A DNA stretch of 64,000 bases from the NCBI GenBank assembly GCA_036873755.1, contig JAVTVY010025252.1:50489-114488 (forward strand), written 5' to 3'. Made by a program: the position numbers and the translations under genes. The notes under the pieces are model-generated. The model searched no databases, was not told the DNA's origin, and worked only from the letters and a program-made list of their open reading frames with translations. Shown here one piece after another: positions 62,690 to 64,000 of this stretch. Every line of letters begins with the position of its first letter. Positions within the stretch are counted from its first letter, which is position 1. This DNA is from Hanleya hanleyi. Taxonomy: Eukaryota > Mollusca > Polyplacophora > Lepidopleurida > Hanleyidae.

Positions 62690-64000
62690 TTTATGAATTT
62701 CATGATTTTGGGGATCACAGTGACCTTGACATTCGGCCCTGACCTACAATTTGGTATGTGACACATCATGTCCCCCTAATGTATCTACTGACAAAAACAT
62801 GAGATTGATCTAATCAAAAACCCTCGGCTTTCGCTAAGTGATTGTGACCCATGTGTAGTGTGAACTGGGGAAGAGATAGTTCTATGTGGGATGATCAAGA
62901 TATACCGGTAGTTGGTTATATTCAGGCATATAGGACAGAAATAGAAAAATTATATATCTGTAAAGGGGCATAACTCTGTAAAATATGGGTTGAGGGGAGC
63001 CACTTTCGATAGGCACTTAGCACTCTGTAAAATAAGAACCGAGACAAATAAGCTGTACCGAATTTAACTTGTACATTCAGCTACAGATAACAAAATTGGA
63101 GATTATTACATCCAAAAGAGGCTTAACTCCATAAGCTGAGGCGAGTAATCCTTTGTTGGCTTGTAGAATACAACAATATAAATAAGTTTCCAAAATATAG
63201 TAGCTATACCAAACACAGTTCTGCAAATATAGTTGGTTATATTCAGGCATATAGGACAGAAATAGAAATTAATATATCTGTAAAGGGACAGTATTCTGTA
63301 AAATATGGGCCGAGGGAAGCCACTTTCAATAGGCGTCTGACTTAGCACTAGATAAATAAGTGTTGAAAATTTGGTGGTTGATTCTGCGGTCACAGTGACC
63401 TTGACTATTGACCTTGACCTAAACTTTGGTACATGACAAACAGTCTCCCCGTAATTTCTCAATGGACACAAAAATCACAATTTTTAACAATTTCACGATT
63501 TTGGGGTCACAGTAACCTTGACTTTTAACCTTGACCTACATTTTGGTATGTGACATATGTCCCCCTATTATCTACTGACACCAAAAAAAATGTTATTTTA
63601 ATCATTTCCTGATTTTGGGGTCACAGTGACCTTTGACCTTCAACCTTGTCCTAACTTTTGGTATGCGACACTTCATTTTCCCTTATTGAATCCACTCACA
63701 AAATTTAGAAATTTTTAATGATTTCCTGATTTTTCGGTCACACTGACCTTCGACCTCTGACCTCGACCTACATTTTGTATGCAACGCATTGTTCCCCCCT
63801 AGGGCATACATTCACCAAAAATTAGAAATGCAGATAGAAAACTGTCAATGATTTCCTGATTTTAGGCAAGTGACCCCTGACCTGAGCCTCGACCTCAATT
63901 TTGGTATGCGACACATCGTCTCCACCTAGCGTATCCACTCACAAAAAAATTGCAACTATGGATAGAAAATGTTCACAGATATACACCGGACACGACCACT
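62690..64000 (+). repeat. GACCTTGACCT repeat region, running off the window
   Basis: Units of about 115-120 bp with GATTTTGGGGTCACAGTGAC, CTTGACCTACATTTTGGTAT and GTGACACATCATGTCCCCC (starts near 62700, 63370, 63490, 63610, 63730 and 63850). A separate 320-bp duplication of GTTGGTTATATTCAGGCATA lies at 62911 and 63232. The 121-codon frame 63106..63471 on the - strand is a by-product. Confidence 0.85.

Noticed and set aside
63106..63471. 121-codon - strand ORF
   Set aside because: Overlaps the GACCTTGACCT repeat and a 320-bp duplication; low-complexity hydrophobic translation of AT-rich repeat.

Overview
This is a eukaryotic, intron-rich, AT-rich genomic window, almost certainly from a mollusc and perhaps a bivalve. 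Three kinds of evidence support this. The recognisable coding sequence is cut into short exons with GT/AG borders. Most remaining DNA is transposon relics, foldback elements and tandem repeats. Several repeats have a molluscan look: a GTGAGTGAGTGA head followed by TTTAACGT..CAACAATATTTCAGCCATAT, a GGGGCATAACTC repeat, a GACCTTGACCT repeat and a YGAGTGAAATA..GTTAAAC tail. The species cannot be named from sequence alone.

The clearest genes are two sodium:solute symporters of the SLC5 family, closest in motif to the SLC5A8/A12/A6 (monocarboxylate/multivitamin) branch. Copy 1 is on the + strand; its last 12 coding exons lie at 791..22474 and its 5' exons are left of the window. Copy 2 is on the - strand; eight consecutive exons lie between 51911 and 40541. 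The copies converge tail to tail. All shared exons except one have identical lengths and phases, so they are paralogues from an inverted duplication. Between them are remnants of a third copy on the + strand: an intact-looking 48-bp membrane-segment exon at 32047..32094 and a frameshifted copy of the penultimate exon at 33821..33950.

The space between the two genes holds a large tandem array (26146..30430, about 8.4 copies of a 509-bp unit), flanked by inverted copies of SINE-like sequence. The unit is related to the terminal tail of a degraded reverse-transcriptase element, fragments of which lie at 10790..11060, 33500..33780 and 52090..52830. Other repeats include a palindromic AACACC/GGTGTT minisatellite (1..575), a 157-bp array with a YY1-like motif (46125..47650), a 31-bp minisatellite (60959..61656), a 1.76-kb foldback element inside copy 2 (41848..43608), and nested inverted-repeat elements that split an older repeat (57480..59075).

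The right end (53 to 64 kb) is mainly repeats. A coding-looking terminal exon at 59639..59818 on the - strand probably belongs to a third, unidentified gene. A 5S rRNA-derived sequence and several tRNA-derived (SINE-type) sequences are also present. All exon calls come from reading splice sites and family similarity by eye; no transcript or database search was available.
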